A stretch of DNA of 64,000 nt from Geofilum rubicundum JCM 15548 (GTDB lineage: Bacteria; Bacteroidota; Bacteroidia; Bacteroidales; Marinilabiliaceae), in the NCBI RefSeq assembly GCF_000974365.1, contig NZ_BAZW01000001.1:1-64000 (forward strand), written 5' to 3'. The notes under the pieces are model-generated. The model had not been told where the DNA came from and searched no databases. It saw nothing but the letters and a program-made list of their open reading frames with translations. The stretch's first letter is position 1. Each line of letters begins with the position of its first letter. Position numbers and translations under genes: made by a program. This document shows, piece by piece, positions 46,960 through 56,446 of this stretch.

Positions 46960-48134
46960 ATGAGTAAACCTTATATTTTAATGCACAAGAACATTGCCAT
47001 TCTGGGTTCAACCGGTTCAATTGGTACTCAGGCACTGGAAGTCGTTGATGCGCATCCCGACCGGTTTTCAGTCGAGGTTTTAACCGCCAATAACAGTGTA
47101 GATCTTTTAATTGAGCAAGCCAAAAAGTACCAGCCCAATATTGTCGTAATTGGCAATGAAGCCCACTATTCATTGCTTTCAGAGTCCCTGAAGAATGAAT
47201 CCATAAAGGTTTATGCAGGTGAAGAAGCCATGAGTCAGGTGGCGGCCACTTCTACAGTGGATATGGTATTGACATCCATGGTGGGGTTTTCGGGCCTGCT
47301 GCCGACCATCCGGGCATTGGAGGCTGGTATTCCGGTGGCTCTGGCCAATAAAGAGACCCTGGTGGTGGCCGGTGATTTAATCATGAATCTGGCACGGCAA
47401 AAGCGTGTTCCGGTCATCCCGGTCGATTCGGAGCATTCTGCCATCTTCCAATGCCTGCAAGGCGAACCGGGTAACGAAGTCGAGAAAATTATGTTGACCG
47501 CATCGGGGGGGCCTTTCAGAGGCAAAAACGTCGAGTTTTTGCGCAAAGTCACCCGTTGCCAGGCGCTCAATCATCCAATTGGAAAATGGGACATAAAATC
47601 ACCATCGATTCAGCCTCTCTGATGAATAAAGGTTTGGAGGCCATTGAAGCCAGATGGTTGTTTAACTTAAAACCAGAGCAGATTGAGGTGGTGGTCCACC
47701 CGCAGTCCATTATTCATAGTATGGTTCAGTTTGAAGATGGCTCCATTAAGGCCCAAATGGGTCTGCCCGATATGCGCTTACCCATTCAGTATGCCCTTGG
47801 TTTTCCTCAGCGCCTGCCCAACAGTTTTCCACGCTTCAATTTTATGGACTTTCCTTCACTGACTTTTGAACAGGCCGACGTGTCGGTGTTTCGCAATCTT
47901 TCGATGGCTTATGAAGCCATGCGGCAGGGCGGTAATGTGCCTTGCGTACTGAATGCAGCCAATGAAGTGGCGGTGGAGGCTTTTTTAAAAGGGAAATGCG
48001 GCTTTGTGGAGATGTCTTGCATCATTGAACAAACCATCGGGAAATGTGGTTTTATTGCCAGTCCCACCTTCTCTGATTACGTGGAAACGGACCGTGAGGC
48101 GAGGGAGGTGGCCCAATCGCTTATAAAAGCTTAG
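46960..48134 (+). CDS. dxr: 1-deoxy-D-xylulose 5-phosphate reductoisomerase, frame broken once
   Basis: NADPH-dependent second enzyme of the MEP isoprenoid pathway. Motifs in order: GSTGSIGTQALEV (NADPH), ALANKETLVVAG, PVDSEHSAIFQCL (metal and substrate) and MLTASGGPFRG. The frame then breaks in LNHP and resumes as NWKMGHKITIDSASLMNKGL in another frame, through VVHPQSIIHSMVQFEDGS. One extra C at 47575-47576 (CATCCCAAT) restores LNHPNWKMG and a protein of about 391 residues. Translation may begin at 46960, immediately after the M23 stop, or at the ATG at 46981. As dxr is normally essential where the MEP route is used, an error is likely. Confidence 0.93.
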
Positions 48135-48176
48135 TGTGATAATGATGAGGCATGACCGGCGTGTTCGGAAAAAGCT

Positions 48177-48184
48177 TATCTTTG
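48177..48184 (+). promoter_or_regulatory. -7 element for rseP
   Basis: A perfect TATCTTTG 30 bases before the rseP start; no clear -33 TTTG. Confidence 0.45.
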
Positions 48185-48213
48185 TAGATTCAATTATACA
48201 AATTATTATTTAG

Positions 48214-49533
48214 ATGGATGTTTTAATTAAAGTTTTGCAGCTAATTCTCAGTCTTTCCATATTAGTTATTCTGCATGAGTTCGGTCACTTTTTCTTTGCC
48301 CGCTTGTTCAATACAAGGGTGGAGAAGTTTTATCTCTTTTTCAATCCCGGGTTTTCCTTGTTCAAGTTTAAAAAGGGCGATACGGAATATGGCATTGGCT
48401 GGTTACCTCTGGGGGGCTATGTGAAGATTTCTGGCATGATTGATGAATCGATGGATAAGGAGCAATTGGCCCAGCCACCGCAACCTTACGAGTTCAGAGC
48501 GAAACCGGCCTGGCAGCGGTTATTGATTATGGTTGGTGGTGTGGTGGTGAATTTTATTTTGGCCATTGTTATTTTCTGGATGATTCTGTTTCGCTGGGGG
48601 GACTCGTATATTCCTGCTGAAAATGCCCGTTATGGCCTTTATTTTCATCCGGTAGCGCATGAAATTGGCCTGCAGGACGGAGATAACGTGCTGGCCATTA
48701 ATGGCGAGAAGGTGGAGAATATTTCTGCCATTGTTCGGATGGTCCTGATTGAGGATGCACACACCATGCTGGTTCAGCGGGGAGATTCACAGTTTTCTCT
48801 GGCGGTTCCTGAAACATTTAAGAATACAGTGCTTTCAGAAGAAGTTCGGGTCCTGGCCAGTTATCAGGTGCCAGTTTTGGTGGATTCTGTGCTGGAGGAT
48901 TCCGGAGCGGGCAGGGCCGGCTTGCAAAAAAATGACCGGATAGTTTCTGTCGATAGTATAGCGACACCCTATTTTAATCAGTTTTCTTCATCTCTGATTG
49001 GCATGCGTGGTGAGGAAACCAATGTAGGGCTTTATCGGGATGGTCAGTATATGCAACTGCCCGTAGAGGTGAGTGCGGATGGAACGCTTGGATTCTTTTC
49101 CAAGGCACCCGGAGAAATTTTAGGAGAAGAAACCATGACCTATAGTCTGGCTTCCGCTTTACCAGCGGGTATCGATAAGGGGGTTGGCTTGCTGACCAAC
49201 TATGTGAAGCAAATGAAGTTGATATTTACCAAAGAAGGTGCCAAGCAGATCGGTGGTTTTGGTACCATCGGCAGTTTGTTTCCTTCTGCCTGGAACTGGG
49301 AAGCATTTTGGTACACCACGGCCTTCTTGTCTATCATTCTGGCCTTTATGAATATTTTGCCGATTCCTGCTTTGGATGGCGGACATGTCTTGTTTTTGCT
49401 CTATGAGATGGTGGCCCGACGAAAACCCAGTGAGAAATTTATGGAATATGCCCAGATGGTGGGCATGGTATTGTTGCTAAGTTTGTTGGTCTTTGCCAAT
49501 GGCAATGATTTGTATAGGTGGTTGTTCAAATAA
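48214..49533 (+). CDS. rseP: RIP metalloprotease RseP (site-2 protease)
   Basis: Intramembrane zinc protease that cleaves membrane-anchored anti-sigma factors and leftover signal peptides. The zinc site HEFGH (His21, Glu22, His25) lies in the first membrane helix, and the third ligand region is LPIPALDGGHVLFLL near the C terminus. Two PDZ-like domains lie between: HEIGLQDGDNVLAINGEKVE, and AGRAGLQKNDRIVSVDSIA. Hydrophobic helices at about 5-27, 110-125, 370-392 and 415-432 complete the family topology. The 439 residues are normal. It is separated from dxr by a promoter-bearing gap. Confidence 0.95.
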   Translation: MDVLIKVLQLILSLSILVILHEFGHFFFARLFNTRVEKFYLFFNPGFSLFKFKKGDTEYGIGWLPLGGYVKISGMIDESMDKEQLAQPPQPYEFRAKPAWQRLLIMVGGVVVNFILAIVIFWMILFRWGDSYIPAENARYGLYFHPVAHEIGLQDGDNVLAINGEKVENISAIVRMVLIEDAHTMLVQRGDSQFSLAVPETFKNTVLSEEVRVLASYQVPVLVDSVLEDSGAGRAGLQKNDRIVSVDSIATPYFNQFSSSLIGMRGEETNVGLYRDGQYMQLPVEVSADGTLGFFSKAPGEILGEETMTYSLASALPAGIDKGVGLLTNYVKQMKLIFTKEGAKQIGGFGTIGSLFPSAWNWEAFWYTTAFLSIILAFMNILPIPALDGGHVLFLLYEMVARRKPSEKFMEYAQMVGMVLLLSLLVFANGNDLYRWLFK

Positions 49534-49548
49534 TCCGAATAGGATTTG

Positions 49549-49556
49549 TACATTTG
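49549..49556 (+). promoter_or_regulatory. -7 element for tatA
   Basis: TACATTTG 21 bases before the tatA start codon. Confidence 0.45.
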
Positions 49557-49577
49557 TAATAAACTAAAATTGAAGAT

Positions 49578-49784
49578 ATGACAGCTCCATTTTTTCTGAT
49601 GGGTATCCCGGGAGGCTGGGAACTAATCGTTATTATTCTGATCGTTGTACTGTTGTTTGGCGGCCGTAAAATTCCGGAGTTGATGAAAGGTCTGGGACAA
49701 GGAATGAAAGAGTTTAAAAAGGCGCGTAACGAGGAGGATGGTTCTTCTAATCCGGATAAAAGCAATGAAACTTCAAAGGAGTAG
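49578..49784 (+). CDS. tatA: Twin-arginine translocase subunit TatA/TatE
   Basis: Small pore-forming subunit of the Tat pathway for folded proteins. It has a single N-terminal helix ([20 protein letters not shown]), the hinge [20 protein letters not shown] forming the amphipathic helix, and a short acidic/polar tail. The 68 residues are typical. tatC is not in the window. A hairpin terminator follows, so it appears monocistronic. Confidence 0.94.
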   Translation: MTAPFFLMGIPGGWELIVIILIVVLLFGGRKIPELMKGLGQGMKEFKKARNEEDGSSNPDKSNETSKE

Positions 49785-49821
49785 GCTTTCTCCTTTAGGT
49801 AGATTTTAATTGAGTGCATAG

Positions 49822-49856
49822 GGCCCCCTGAATGTTCGGTTCATCGGGGGCTTTAG
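49822..49856 (+). terminator. Terminator of tatA
   Basis: GCCCCC/GGGGGC plus TGAA/TTCA with a two-base bulge, followed by TTTAG and TTGTTTT. Confidence 0.65.
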
Positions 49857-50154
49857 TTGTTTTAGAATGAAGTTGTCAAGTCTGATCTTATCGCCATGCT
49901 TATCTTTCTGGTTCGTGGTGTCTTCCTTTAGAGCTAAAGTGTTTGGCCGTTGTTGAATCGGCGCTGGACCCAAAGGCCAGCTCGGCATTTGGTGCCACGG
50001 GTTTGGCATTCAATGATCGAAAGGATAATTAGTTGAGCATATTCCATTCAATTTTTGTATCTTGTTTCTTTAATACGTACAGGCGGTTGTTAGGGATGGC
50101 TTGAATGAATTTGTCAGGGTGTTTTGATGTGAAACATTTAATTAAGTGTTAGTT
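49857..50154. other. Non-coding gap between tatA terminator and DUF4837 gene
   Basis: No convincing gene. A plus-strand ATG at 49867 opens a 29-codon frame with a hydrophobic start that stops at GGCCGTTGTTGA. A different frame then stays open to a TAG at 50029, but one missing base does not join them. A promoter-like TTG (50033-50035) with TATCTTG (50058-50064) probably serves the DUF4837 gene. Confidence 0.4.
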
Positions 50155-51171
50155 ATGAAAAGGATGAAATTGGGAATAGTATTTGTCTTAGTGGTTTTGG
50201 CGCTATTTTCAGGGTGCAAAAACACGAGTAATCAGAAACCAAATATCACCGGTGCCATGGGAGAGGTATTGGTCGTGATGGATGATAAGTGGCGGAACGG
50301 TCCTGAAGGTATAGCGCTTCAGAGTGTTCTCAAACAGCCGATGGAGGGCTTGCCCCAGATAGAGCCTATTTTTACTGTTTCAATTACGCCGCACAGGGCC
50401 TTTAGTGGAGCCATGCGTACCTTTCGTAATCTGCTGATAACCAACATCGGTCCGGATGTTGAAAAGGAAGGGGTTCGGTTTTTTAGTGAATCGAGCTGGG
50501 CCAAAGGACAGGCAATGATTCATATCAACGCCAAAACGCCGGAGCAGTTTTTGGAACTGGTGGATAAAGAAGAGTTGCGAATTCTGGGGTTTATGCTTAA
50601 AGCGGAACGTCAGAGAAGTCTCCGCTATTACACCAAATTTGTTGCCGGCGATTTAACCGACCGGGTGAACGATAAATGGGACATTAAAATGATCATTCCC
50701 AATATATTTACGGTAAAATCCGATAAGGATAATTTCTCATGGATGTCGCATGAAACGCCCTCTCTGAGTCAGGGTATGTTGATTTATAGTTTCGATTACG
50801 TAGGAGAGGGCACTTTCTCCCGGGAGTATCTGCTGAATAAACGGGATTCCGTATTGCGCCACAACGTTCCGGGACCTTCAGATGGTTCCTATATGTCCAC
50901 CGAGCACGAGGTGCCGGTCACTTATAAGTCCTTTAAAAATAACGGTCATGAAGTTGTTGAATTGCGGGGACTATGGAAGGTCGTCGGCGATTTAATGGGA
51001 GGCCCTTTTGTGATGCATGCGCATTTAGATAAGGCCAGTAACCGGGTGGTAGTGACCGATGGTTATGTTTTTCTTCCCGAAGAACCTAAAAAGAGAAATT
51101 ATATCTGGCAATTGGAATCTTTGTTCTATTCCCTTAGTTTTCCGGAAGAGCAAGCGGATGCCGGACAATAA
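50155..51171 (+). CDS. DUF4837 family lipoprotein
   Basis: Secreted lipoprotein of the Bacteroidota family DUF4837, function unknown. The signal sequence LGIVFVLVVLALFSGC ends at a lipobox Cys (about residue 20), so the ATG at 50155 is chosen over a GTG three codons upstream. The family start is ITGAMGEVLVVMDDKWRNG. Later conserved-looking blocks include AIIRIN-type WAKGQAMIHINA, WDIKMIIPNIF and HEVVELRGLWKV. The 339 residues are typical. It is followed after 8 bases by a small unknown gene, so the two are probably co-transcribed. Confidence 0.85.
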   Translation: MKRMKLGIVFVLVVLALFSGCKNTSNQKPNITGAMGEVLVVMDDKWRNGPEGIALQSVLKQPMEGLPQIEPIFTVSITPHRAFSGAMRTFRNLLITNIGPDVEKEGVRFFSESSWAKGQAMIHINAKTPEQFLELVDKEELRILGFMLKAERQRSLRYYTKFVAGDLTDRVNDKWDIKMIIPNIFTVKSDKDNFSWMSHETPSLSQGMLIYSFDYVGEGTFSREYLLNKRDSVLRHNVPGPSDGSYMSTEHEVPVTYKSFKNNGHEVVELRGLWKVVGDLMGGPFVMHAHLDKASNRVVVTDGYVFLPEEPKKRNYIWQLESLFYSLSFPEEQADAGQ

Positions 51172-51179
51172 ATGAATGT

Positions 51180-51551
51180 ATGACACTCCCGGTATTTTCT
51201 AAAGATGAATTACAGAAAGCGACCCAGAAGGAAGATCTGATCCTGGCTGCAGCCAATCAGATCATTAAGGATTTTGCTGAGTTTGGCCTGGAGGTTCACT
51301 TTTCGGGCAAAACGGCTTCTTTTTATGAGGAGTTGTCCGGCCAGTTGGAGGTGCACGTTCGACAACTGATCAGTGAAAATTATTCTGGTTTCATGGGTTT
51401 GTTGTACCGGATTGATATAGGCCCCCGGGAAATTGCCCAATACGAGGCAGATATGAAAGGTTTTCCATACCCCCGAATGATAACGGAGTTGATCATTCAC
51501 CGGGAGATTAAAAAAGTGCTTTTTCGGGCTTATTTTAAGCAGAAAAAGTAA
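51180..51551 (+). CDS. Conserved-looking hypothetical protein
   Basis: A 123-residue soluble protein without signal peptide or membrane helix; I do not recognise the family. It looks alpha/beta, with notable segments LILAAANQIIKDFAEFGLEV, YSGFMGLLYRIDIGPREIAQ and RMITELIIHREIKKVLFR. Good codon structure, the 8-base spacing from the DUF4837 gene and the 49-base gap to the aminopeptidase gene support a real gene in an operon. Confidence 0.7.
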   Translation: MTLPVFSKDELQKATQKEDLILAAANQIIKDFAEFGLEVHFSGKTASFYEELSGQLEVHVRQLISENYSGFMGLLYRIDIGPREIAQYEADMKGFPYPRMITELIIHREIKKVLFRAYFKQKK

Positions 51552-51600
51552 ATAAACCGGGGAGCTATCCCGGTTGGAATTTAATTAAATCAATCAGAAA

Positions 51601-53058
51601 ATGTCAGTAGTAATCAGATCAGCCATAGAATTACCAACAGATGTTAGTCCTCTGTTTTTAAGTGCTGAAATAGCTTTGTTGAAAGATTTTCAGGTTTCTG
51701 AAAAGGAGCTTAATTATATGGAGAAGAAGAGGACCAAGGAGACCTCCGGCGGTTTTTTTATGATTAACCGTCTCGATCAGATATTGGGCCTTTTGATGCC
51801 TGACCATTCGGATACCCCGTTCGATCAGATGGAGACGCTTCGCAGACAAGGTGTGCAGGTGGCTCAGCAGTTGAAGGAAGAGGGCCTGACAAAGGTGGCG
51901 CTGATGGACTTAATGGATGCGCCCGATTTGGTGTTGGCTTTGGCGGAAGGCGTTGCTCTGGCCTCCTATAGCTTTGACAAGTATAAAAGTGACAAGAAGG
52001 AGGCGGTGGACTTAGAGATTTTAGTGGTAAGTCCGGGCTTGTCGGGTTGCCAAATAGCTGCCATGAACCGGGTTGTCGAAGCGGTTTTTATTGCGCGGGA
52101 TTTGGTGAATGAACCGGTGGGCTTTTTGAATGCCGAACGTTTGGGCCAGACGGTTCTGGATTTGTCCAAAGCCTACGGTTTTACCGCTGAGGTTTTTAAC
52201 AAAAAGAAAATCGAAGCTTTAAAGATGGGTGGTTTACTGGCTGTGAATCAGGGGAGCATTGACCCGCCCACTTTTTCGGTGATGGAATGGAAGCCGGACA
52301 ATGCCAGAAACGCTCAGCCCATTGTTTTGGTGGGAAAGGGCGTTGTATATGACACCGGTGGTATTAATCTGAAAACCCCTGCAGGTAGTCTGGATACCAT
52401 GAAATGTGATATGGGGGGAGCGGCTTCGGTGATTGGTGCTATGGTGGCAGTGGCTGCCAATGAATGGCCCATACATGTCATTGGTCTGGTGCCGGCCACC
52501 GATAACCGGCCGGGCGGTAATGCCATCGTTCCCGGAGACATCATAACCATGCACAGCGGAACTACGGTGGAGATCATTAATACGGATGCTGAAGGGCGCT
52601 TGATCCTGGCAGATGCACTCAGCTTTGCTAAAAGGTATCAACCGGAACTGGTCATAGATCTGGCGACTTTAACCGGTAATGCAGTAGTGGCCATTGGCTC
52701 ACACGGCACGGTCGGTATGGGAACGGCCTCTGAAGAAGTGAAAGCCGCACTGGGACAGGCAGGCGATTCGGTTTGCGAGCGGGTGGTCTGGTTTCCTTTT
52801 TGGAAGGATTATGATGATGAGGTAAAATCAGAGATCGCAGACATAAAGAATTTGGGGAGTAGAGAAGGAGGTGCCATTTCAGCCGGCAAGTTTTTGTCGA
52901 AATTTGTGGAGGCACCATGGCTGCATCTCGATATTGCAGGGCCGGCTTTCCTTGAGCGAAAAGCCCATTACCGCGGGATTGGCGGCACAGGCGTTGGCGT
53001 ACGTATGTTGGCCCGTTTTATGGAAGGTATTGCCGGTTCCTCAAAAGGCAATCAATAG
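51601..53058 (+). CDS. Leucyl aminopeptidase family protein (M17)
   Basis: Cytoplasmic two-zinc aminopeptidase of family M17. The C-terminal catalytic domain has VLVGKGVVYDTGGINLK (metal Lys/Asp), the family signature NTDAEGRLILADAL (metal Asp/Glu and catalytic Arg) and LATLTGNAVVAIG. The N-terminal macro-like domain (1-160) is less conserved, as usual. The 485 residues are normal. Exact substrate preference cannot be told. It stands 44 bases before pdxA on the same strand. Confidence 0.93.
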   Translation: MSVVIRSAIELPTDVSPLFLSAEIALLKDFQVSEKELNYMEKKRTKETSGGFFMINRLDQILGLLMPDHSDTPFDQMETLRRQGVQVAQQLKEEGLTKVALMDLMDAPDLVLALAEGVALASYSFDKYKSDKKEAVDLEILVVSPGLSGCQIAAMNRVVEAVFIARDLVNEPVGFLNAERLGQTVLDLSKAYGFTAEVFNKKKIEALKMGGLLAVNQGSIDPPTFSVMEWKPDNARNAQPIVLVGKGVVYDTGGINLKTPAGSLDTMKCDMGGAASVIGAMVAVAANEWPIHVIGLVPATDNRPGGNAIVPGDIITMHSGTTVEIINTDAEGRLILADALSFAKRYQPELVIDLATLTGNAVVAIGSHGTVGMGTASEEVKAALGQAGDSVCERVVWFPFWKDYDDEVKSEIADIKNLGSREGGAISAGKFLSKFVEAPWLHLDIAGPAFLERKAHYRGIGGTGVGVRMLARFMEGIAGSSKGNQ

Positions 53059-53102
53059 CGTTCTGGTGAGTGGAATTTATAATATCCGGAAAATAGAAAA
53101 AT

Positions 53103-54167
53103 ATGAGCAGCGAAAAAATAAAAGTAGGTATTACACAAGGAGATATCAACGGCATTGGGTATGAGGTCATATTCAAAGCTTTAGCTGATCCCAGAATGCA
53201 AGAGGTCTGCACCCCTGTGATTTATGGTTCATCTAAAGTGGCGGCCTATCATCGAAAAGCCCTGAATCTGCCTTCTATTAGTTTGAATAGTATCAGCAAT
53301 GGCCGTGAAGCGCATACCAAACGCATCAATTTGGTCAATTGTCTGGACGATAATGTTCGTGTTGAATTGGGAAAACCGACCGAAGCCGGTGGTCAGTCCG
53401 CTTTTCTGGCGCTGGATAAAGCGGTGCAGGATTTAAAAAATAAGGCCATTGATGTGCTGGTTACGGCCCCCATCAACAAAAAGGTGATCCAGTCCGAGTC
53501 GTTTAACTTTCCCGGTCATACCGAATATTTGGCCAACGCCTTTGGCGGAACGCCACTGATGCTGATGGTTAGTGATTTGTTGCGGGTAGGCGTGGTGACC
53601 GGGCACATTCCGGTGAAGGAGGTCAGTGCTGCCCTTAGCCAGGAATTGATTGTTGAAAAATTAAAAATTTTAAACCAAACCCTGAAGCAGGATTTTGTCG
53701 TGCGTCGTCCCCGCATTGCCGTGCTTGGACTGAATCCTCATGCCGGTGATGAAGGCTTGTTAGGCAAGGAAGAGATTGAAATTATCAAGCCGGCTTTGGA
53801 ACAGGCGAAGAAAGAAGGAATAATGGCTTTTGGCCCCTATCCGGCGGACGGTTTTTTTGCGACGGACGGCTTCAAGAAATTTGACGCCATTCTGGCCATG
53901 TATCACGATCAGGGTCTCACACCTTTCAAAGCCCTGTCTTTTTCAACCGGGGTTAATTTCACGGCCGGATTACCGGTGGTTCGTACCTCACCCGACCATG
54001 GAACGGCATACGAAATAAGCGGTCAGAATGAGGCGGATGAGCAGTCCCTCTTATCGGCCATTTATCTGGCGATTGATGTGTACAACAACCGCCAGATGAA
54101 TGATGAAATAACGGCCAATCCATTGAATACGCTGGACACGAATTCCCTGGCGCCGATGAATGATTGA
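53103..54167 (+). CDS. pdxA: 4-hydroxythreonine-4-phosphate dehydrogenase
   Basis: NAD-dependent enzyme of the DXP-dependent pyridoxal phosphate pathway. Motifs: VGITQGDINGIGYEVIFKAL at the start, TAPINKKVIQSE, the metal His in FPGHTEYLANAFGG, LGLNPHAGDEGLLG, and MYHDQGLTPFKAL followed by RTSPDHGTAYEISGQ. The 354 residues are normal. Its use of the MEP-pathway intermediate DXP parallels dxr at 47 kb. It is convergent with lpxA across a hairpin. Confidence 0.96.
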   Translation: MSSEKIKVGITQGDINGIGYEVIFKALADPRMQEVCTPVIYGSSKVAAYHRKALNLPSISLNSISNGREAHTKRINLVNCLDDNVRVELGKPTEAGGQSAFLALDKAVQDLKNKAIDVLVTAPINKKVIQSESFNFPGHTEYLANAFGGTPLMLMVSDLLRVGVVTGHIPVKEVSAALSQELIVEKLKILNQTLKQDFVVRRPRIAVLGLNPHAGDEGLLGKEEIEIIKPALEQAKKEGIMAFGPYPADGFFATDGFKKFDAILAMYHDQGLTPFKALSFSTGVNFTAGLPVVRTSPDHGTAYEISGQNEADEQSLLSAIYLAIDVYNNRQMNDEITANPLNTLDTNSLAPMND

Positions 54168-54174
54168 AGTGAGC

Positions 54175-54203
54175 GGCTACGCTTCGTTTCCTGATGCGTA
54201 GCC
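54175..54203. terminator. Hairpin between convergent pdxA and lpxA
   Basis: Perfect 8-bp stem GGCTACGC/GCGTAGCC with a 13-base loop, overlapping the last codons of lpxA. No strong U-tract on either side, so termination is only likely. Confidence 0.45.
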
Positions 54204-54968
54204 TCTTATGATACCTCGTTGGGAGTTTCTTACAAAGAGCAGGATGTCATCCCGCTCGTTGGAGGCAGGTAATTCTGCCTCTATTCGTATCAGGGCATCT
54301 GAATTGTTGAGGCTCGATTGAAAAAGAACCCGGTAACAATCCTGGATGTCCCGGATTTGCTCGTTGGTAAAAGATCTGCGCCGGAGTCCAATAGAATTAA
54401 CCCCCACGTAGGACAGGCGTTCGCGACCCGCTTTAATAAAGGGAGGAATGTCTTTGCTTACCAGAGATCCGCCGGCGACCATCACATGGGCGCCAATGTG
54501 TACAAACTGGTGAATGGCCGAGAGGCCCCCGATAATGGCCCAATCTTCAATGACCACTTCACCTGCCACTTGAACGCTGTTGACCAGAATGACATTGTTG
54601 CCAATGATGCAATCGTGCGCTACATGCACATAGGCCATTAGCAGGCAATTGTTGCCAATGACGGTCTTGTTGCGGGCTTTGGTACCTCTGTTGATGGTTG
54701 CAAACTCACGAATGGTGGTGTTGTCTCCGATTTCAACCGTGGTTTCTTCACCGACGAATTTCAGATCCTGCGGCACAGCGCCAATAACGGCACCTGGAAA
54801 TATATTGCAGTTTTTGCCAATGGTCGTACCTTCCAGAATGGTCGCATTGGAACCAATTCTGGAGCCTTCACCAATCACCACATTCTTGTCGATGGTTACA
54901 AAGGGCTCAATCACCACATTGGGGGCGATTTTTGCCTCGGGATGTACGTATGCTAATGGTTGCTTCAT
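54177..54968 (-). CDS. lpxA: UDP-N-acetylglucosamine acyltransferase
   Basis: First step of lipid A synthesis: transfers a 3-hydroxyacyl chain from ACP to UDP-GlcNAc. A left-handed beta-helix of hexapeptide repeats covers residues 1-190, including IGEGSRIGSNATILEGTTIG. The catalytic His lies in AYVHVAHDCIIGNN. A helical C-terminal domain (GLRRRSFTNEQIRDIQDCYR) follows. The 263 residues are standard. The start codon follows the lpxC/fabZ stop with a 1-base gap, so translation is coupled. Confidence 0.97.
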   Translation of the reverse strand: MKQPLAYVHPEAKIAPNVVIEPFVTIDKNVVIGEGSRIGSNATILEGTTIGKNCNIFPGAVIGAVPQDLKFVGEETTVEIGDNTTIREFATINRGTKARNKTVIGNNCLLMAYVHVAHDCIIGNNVILVNSVQVAGEVVIEDWAIIGGLSAIHQFVHIGAHVMVAGGSLVSKDIPPFIKAGRERLSYVGVNSIGLRRRSFTNEQIRDIQDCYRVLFQSSLNNSDALIRIEAELPASNERDDILLFVRNSQRGIIRGYASGNEA

Positions 54969-54969
54969 T

Positions 54970-56367
54970 TTACTTGTTTTTGATTATTTGAGCCATGAAT
55001 TCACCCTCCGCCACTATCGTGTCACCCACAAAGGCCAATCCTTTCATATTGGCCACGCCGCGGCGAATTTCTGTCATGAGCTCCAGCTTAAAGATAACGG
55101 TATCACCGGGAACGACCTTTTTACGAAATTTGATGTTGTCCTGCTTCAGAAAGTAAGTGCTGTAGGTGTGCGGGTCTTCCAACTGATTTAGAACCAGAAT
55201 GCCGCCTACCTGAGCCATGGCCTCAACCAGCAGAACGCCCGGCATTACGGGCTCATCCGGAAAATGGCCGGTAAAAAAAGGCTCGTTACCAGTTACATTT
55301 TTAACACCTACAATGATTTTTTCCTGCAGGTCGATGACCTTGTCCACCAATAAAAAAGGATATCTGTGCGGCAGAAGACTCTTTATTTGATTGATGTCAA
55401 AAACAGGTTGCTTGTTGGGGTCGTAAGGTGGGGCGTCGATTTTTAATTGACGCTTGCGAATTTCCTTGCGCAGGAGCTTGGTGAATTCAGCATTGATTTT
55501 GTGTCCCGGCTTGCTGGCAATGATGCGTCCTTTAATGGCACTGCCACACAAGGTCAGGTCACCGATCACATCCAATAGTTTATGGCGGGCCGGCTCGTTG
55601 GTGAAATGCAAATCCAGATTGTTGAGAATGCCGGTGGGTTTTACCTCCACAGAAGGTTTGTGGAAGAGGGCTGCCAGTCGGTCCAGTTCCTGCTGAGAAA
55701 CTGGTTTGTCAATAATGATGATGGCATTGTCCAAATCCCCGCCCTTAATCAGGTTGTTTTGGAGTAAAGGTTCTAATTCATGGAGAAAAACGAAGGTGCG
55801 GCACATCGATATTTCTTCGTCAAAGGCATCCAAATCTTCAATGGTGGCAAATTGGTTGGCCAAATGCAGCGATTGATTGAAGGAGATCATCACTTGTGCT
55901 GAAAAACCGTTATCGGGCAGCGCAATGATGTAGCTGCCGGTCTCCGGGTCCTCCACCATCATTTTTTCACGTACCTCAAAATACTCGCGATCGGCCTTTT
56001 GTTCAACAATGCCAGCCTCTTTGATCGCTTGAACAAAGTATTTGGAACTGCCATCCAGAATGGGGGCTTCGGGGCCATCCACGTCTATTCTGCAGTTGTC
56101 CACACCCAGTCCGCGCAAGGCAGCGAGGCAGTGCTCAATGGTGCTGACTTTTGCTTCCCCTTCTTGCAGTACGGTTCCACGCTGGGTGTAAGATACGTTA
56201 TCCACCAGGGCCTTAATGAGGGGTTGTCCCTCCATGTCAATTCTTCTGAATTTATAGCCATACCCTTCCTCTTCGGGATTAAGGGTTAAGGTAACATTTA
56301 CCCCGGTATGTAATCCGGGACCTTTAAGTGAAACGGATTTTCCGATCGTCCTTTGTTTTTCAGCCAT
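54970..56367 (-). CDS. Bifunctional LpxC deacetylase / FabZ dehydratase fusion
   Basis: Fusion of UDP-3-O-acyl-GlcNAc deacetylase (LpxC, residues about 1-310) and (3R)-hydroxyacyl-ACP dehydratase (FabZ, about 320-465), an arrangement typical of Bacteroidota. LpxC zinc-site motifs: STIEHCLAALRGLGVDNC and HKLLDVIGDLTLCG, with GHKINAEF as the third block. FabZ: LLPHRYPFLLVDKV with catalytic His, and GHFPDEPVMPGVLLVEAMAQ with catalytic Glu. One protein thus links commitment to lipid A with elongation of hydroxyacyl chains. It lies between lpxD and lpxA in the lpx operon. Confidence 0.96.
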   Translation of the reverse strand: MAEKQRTIGKSVSLKGPGLHTGVNVTLTLNPEEEGYGYKFRRIDMEGQPLIKALVDNVSYTQRGTVLQEGEAKVSTIEHCLAALRGLGVDNCRIDVDGPEAPILDGSSKYFVQAIKEAGIVEQKADREYFEVREKMMVEDPETGSYIIALPDNGFSAQVMISFNQSLHLANQFATIEDLDAFDEEISMCRTFVFLHELEPLLQNNLIKGGDLDNAIIIIDKPVSQQELDRLAALFHKPSVEVKPTGILNNLDLHFTNEPARHKLLDVIGDLTLCGSAIKGRIIASKPGHKINAEFTKLLRKEIRKRQLKIDAPPYDPNKQPVFDINQIKSLLPHRYPFLLVDKVIDLQEKIIVGVKNVTGNEPFFTGHFPDEPVMPGVLLVEAMAQVGGILVLNQLEDPHTYSTYFLKQDNIKFRKKVVPGDTVIFKLELMTEIRRGVANMKGLAFVGDTIVAEGEFMAQIIKNK

Positions 56368-56446
56368 TTAGAATTACTGTTAGAATACTTACCAGAAACA
56401 ATAAAAACCACTTACTGTTCACAGGTGTTGGATGGTTATGTTTGTG

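Noticed and set aside
49806-50009. Minus-strand 67-codon frame after tatA
   Set aside because: It spans the tatA terminator, has no start context and composition unlike its neighbours.
49867-50031. Possible small secreted protein with a frame break
   Set aside because: The two open halves cannot be joined by one missing base, unlike every other break here, and no family is recognisable.
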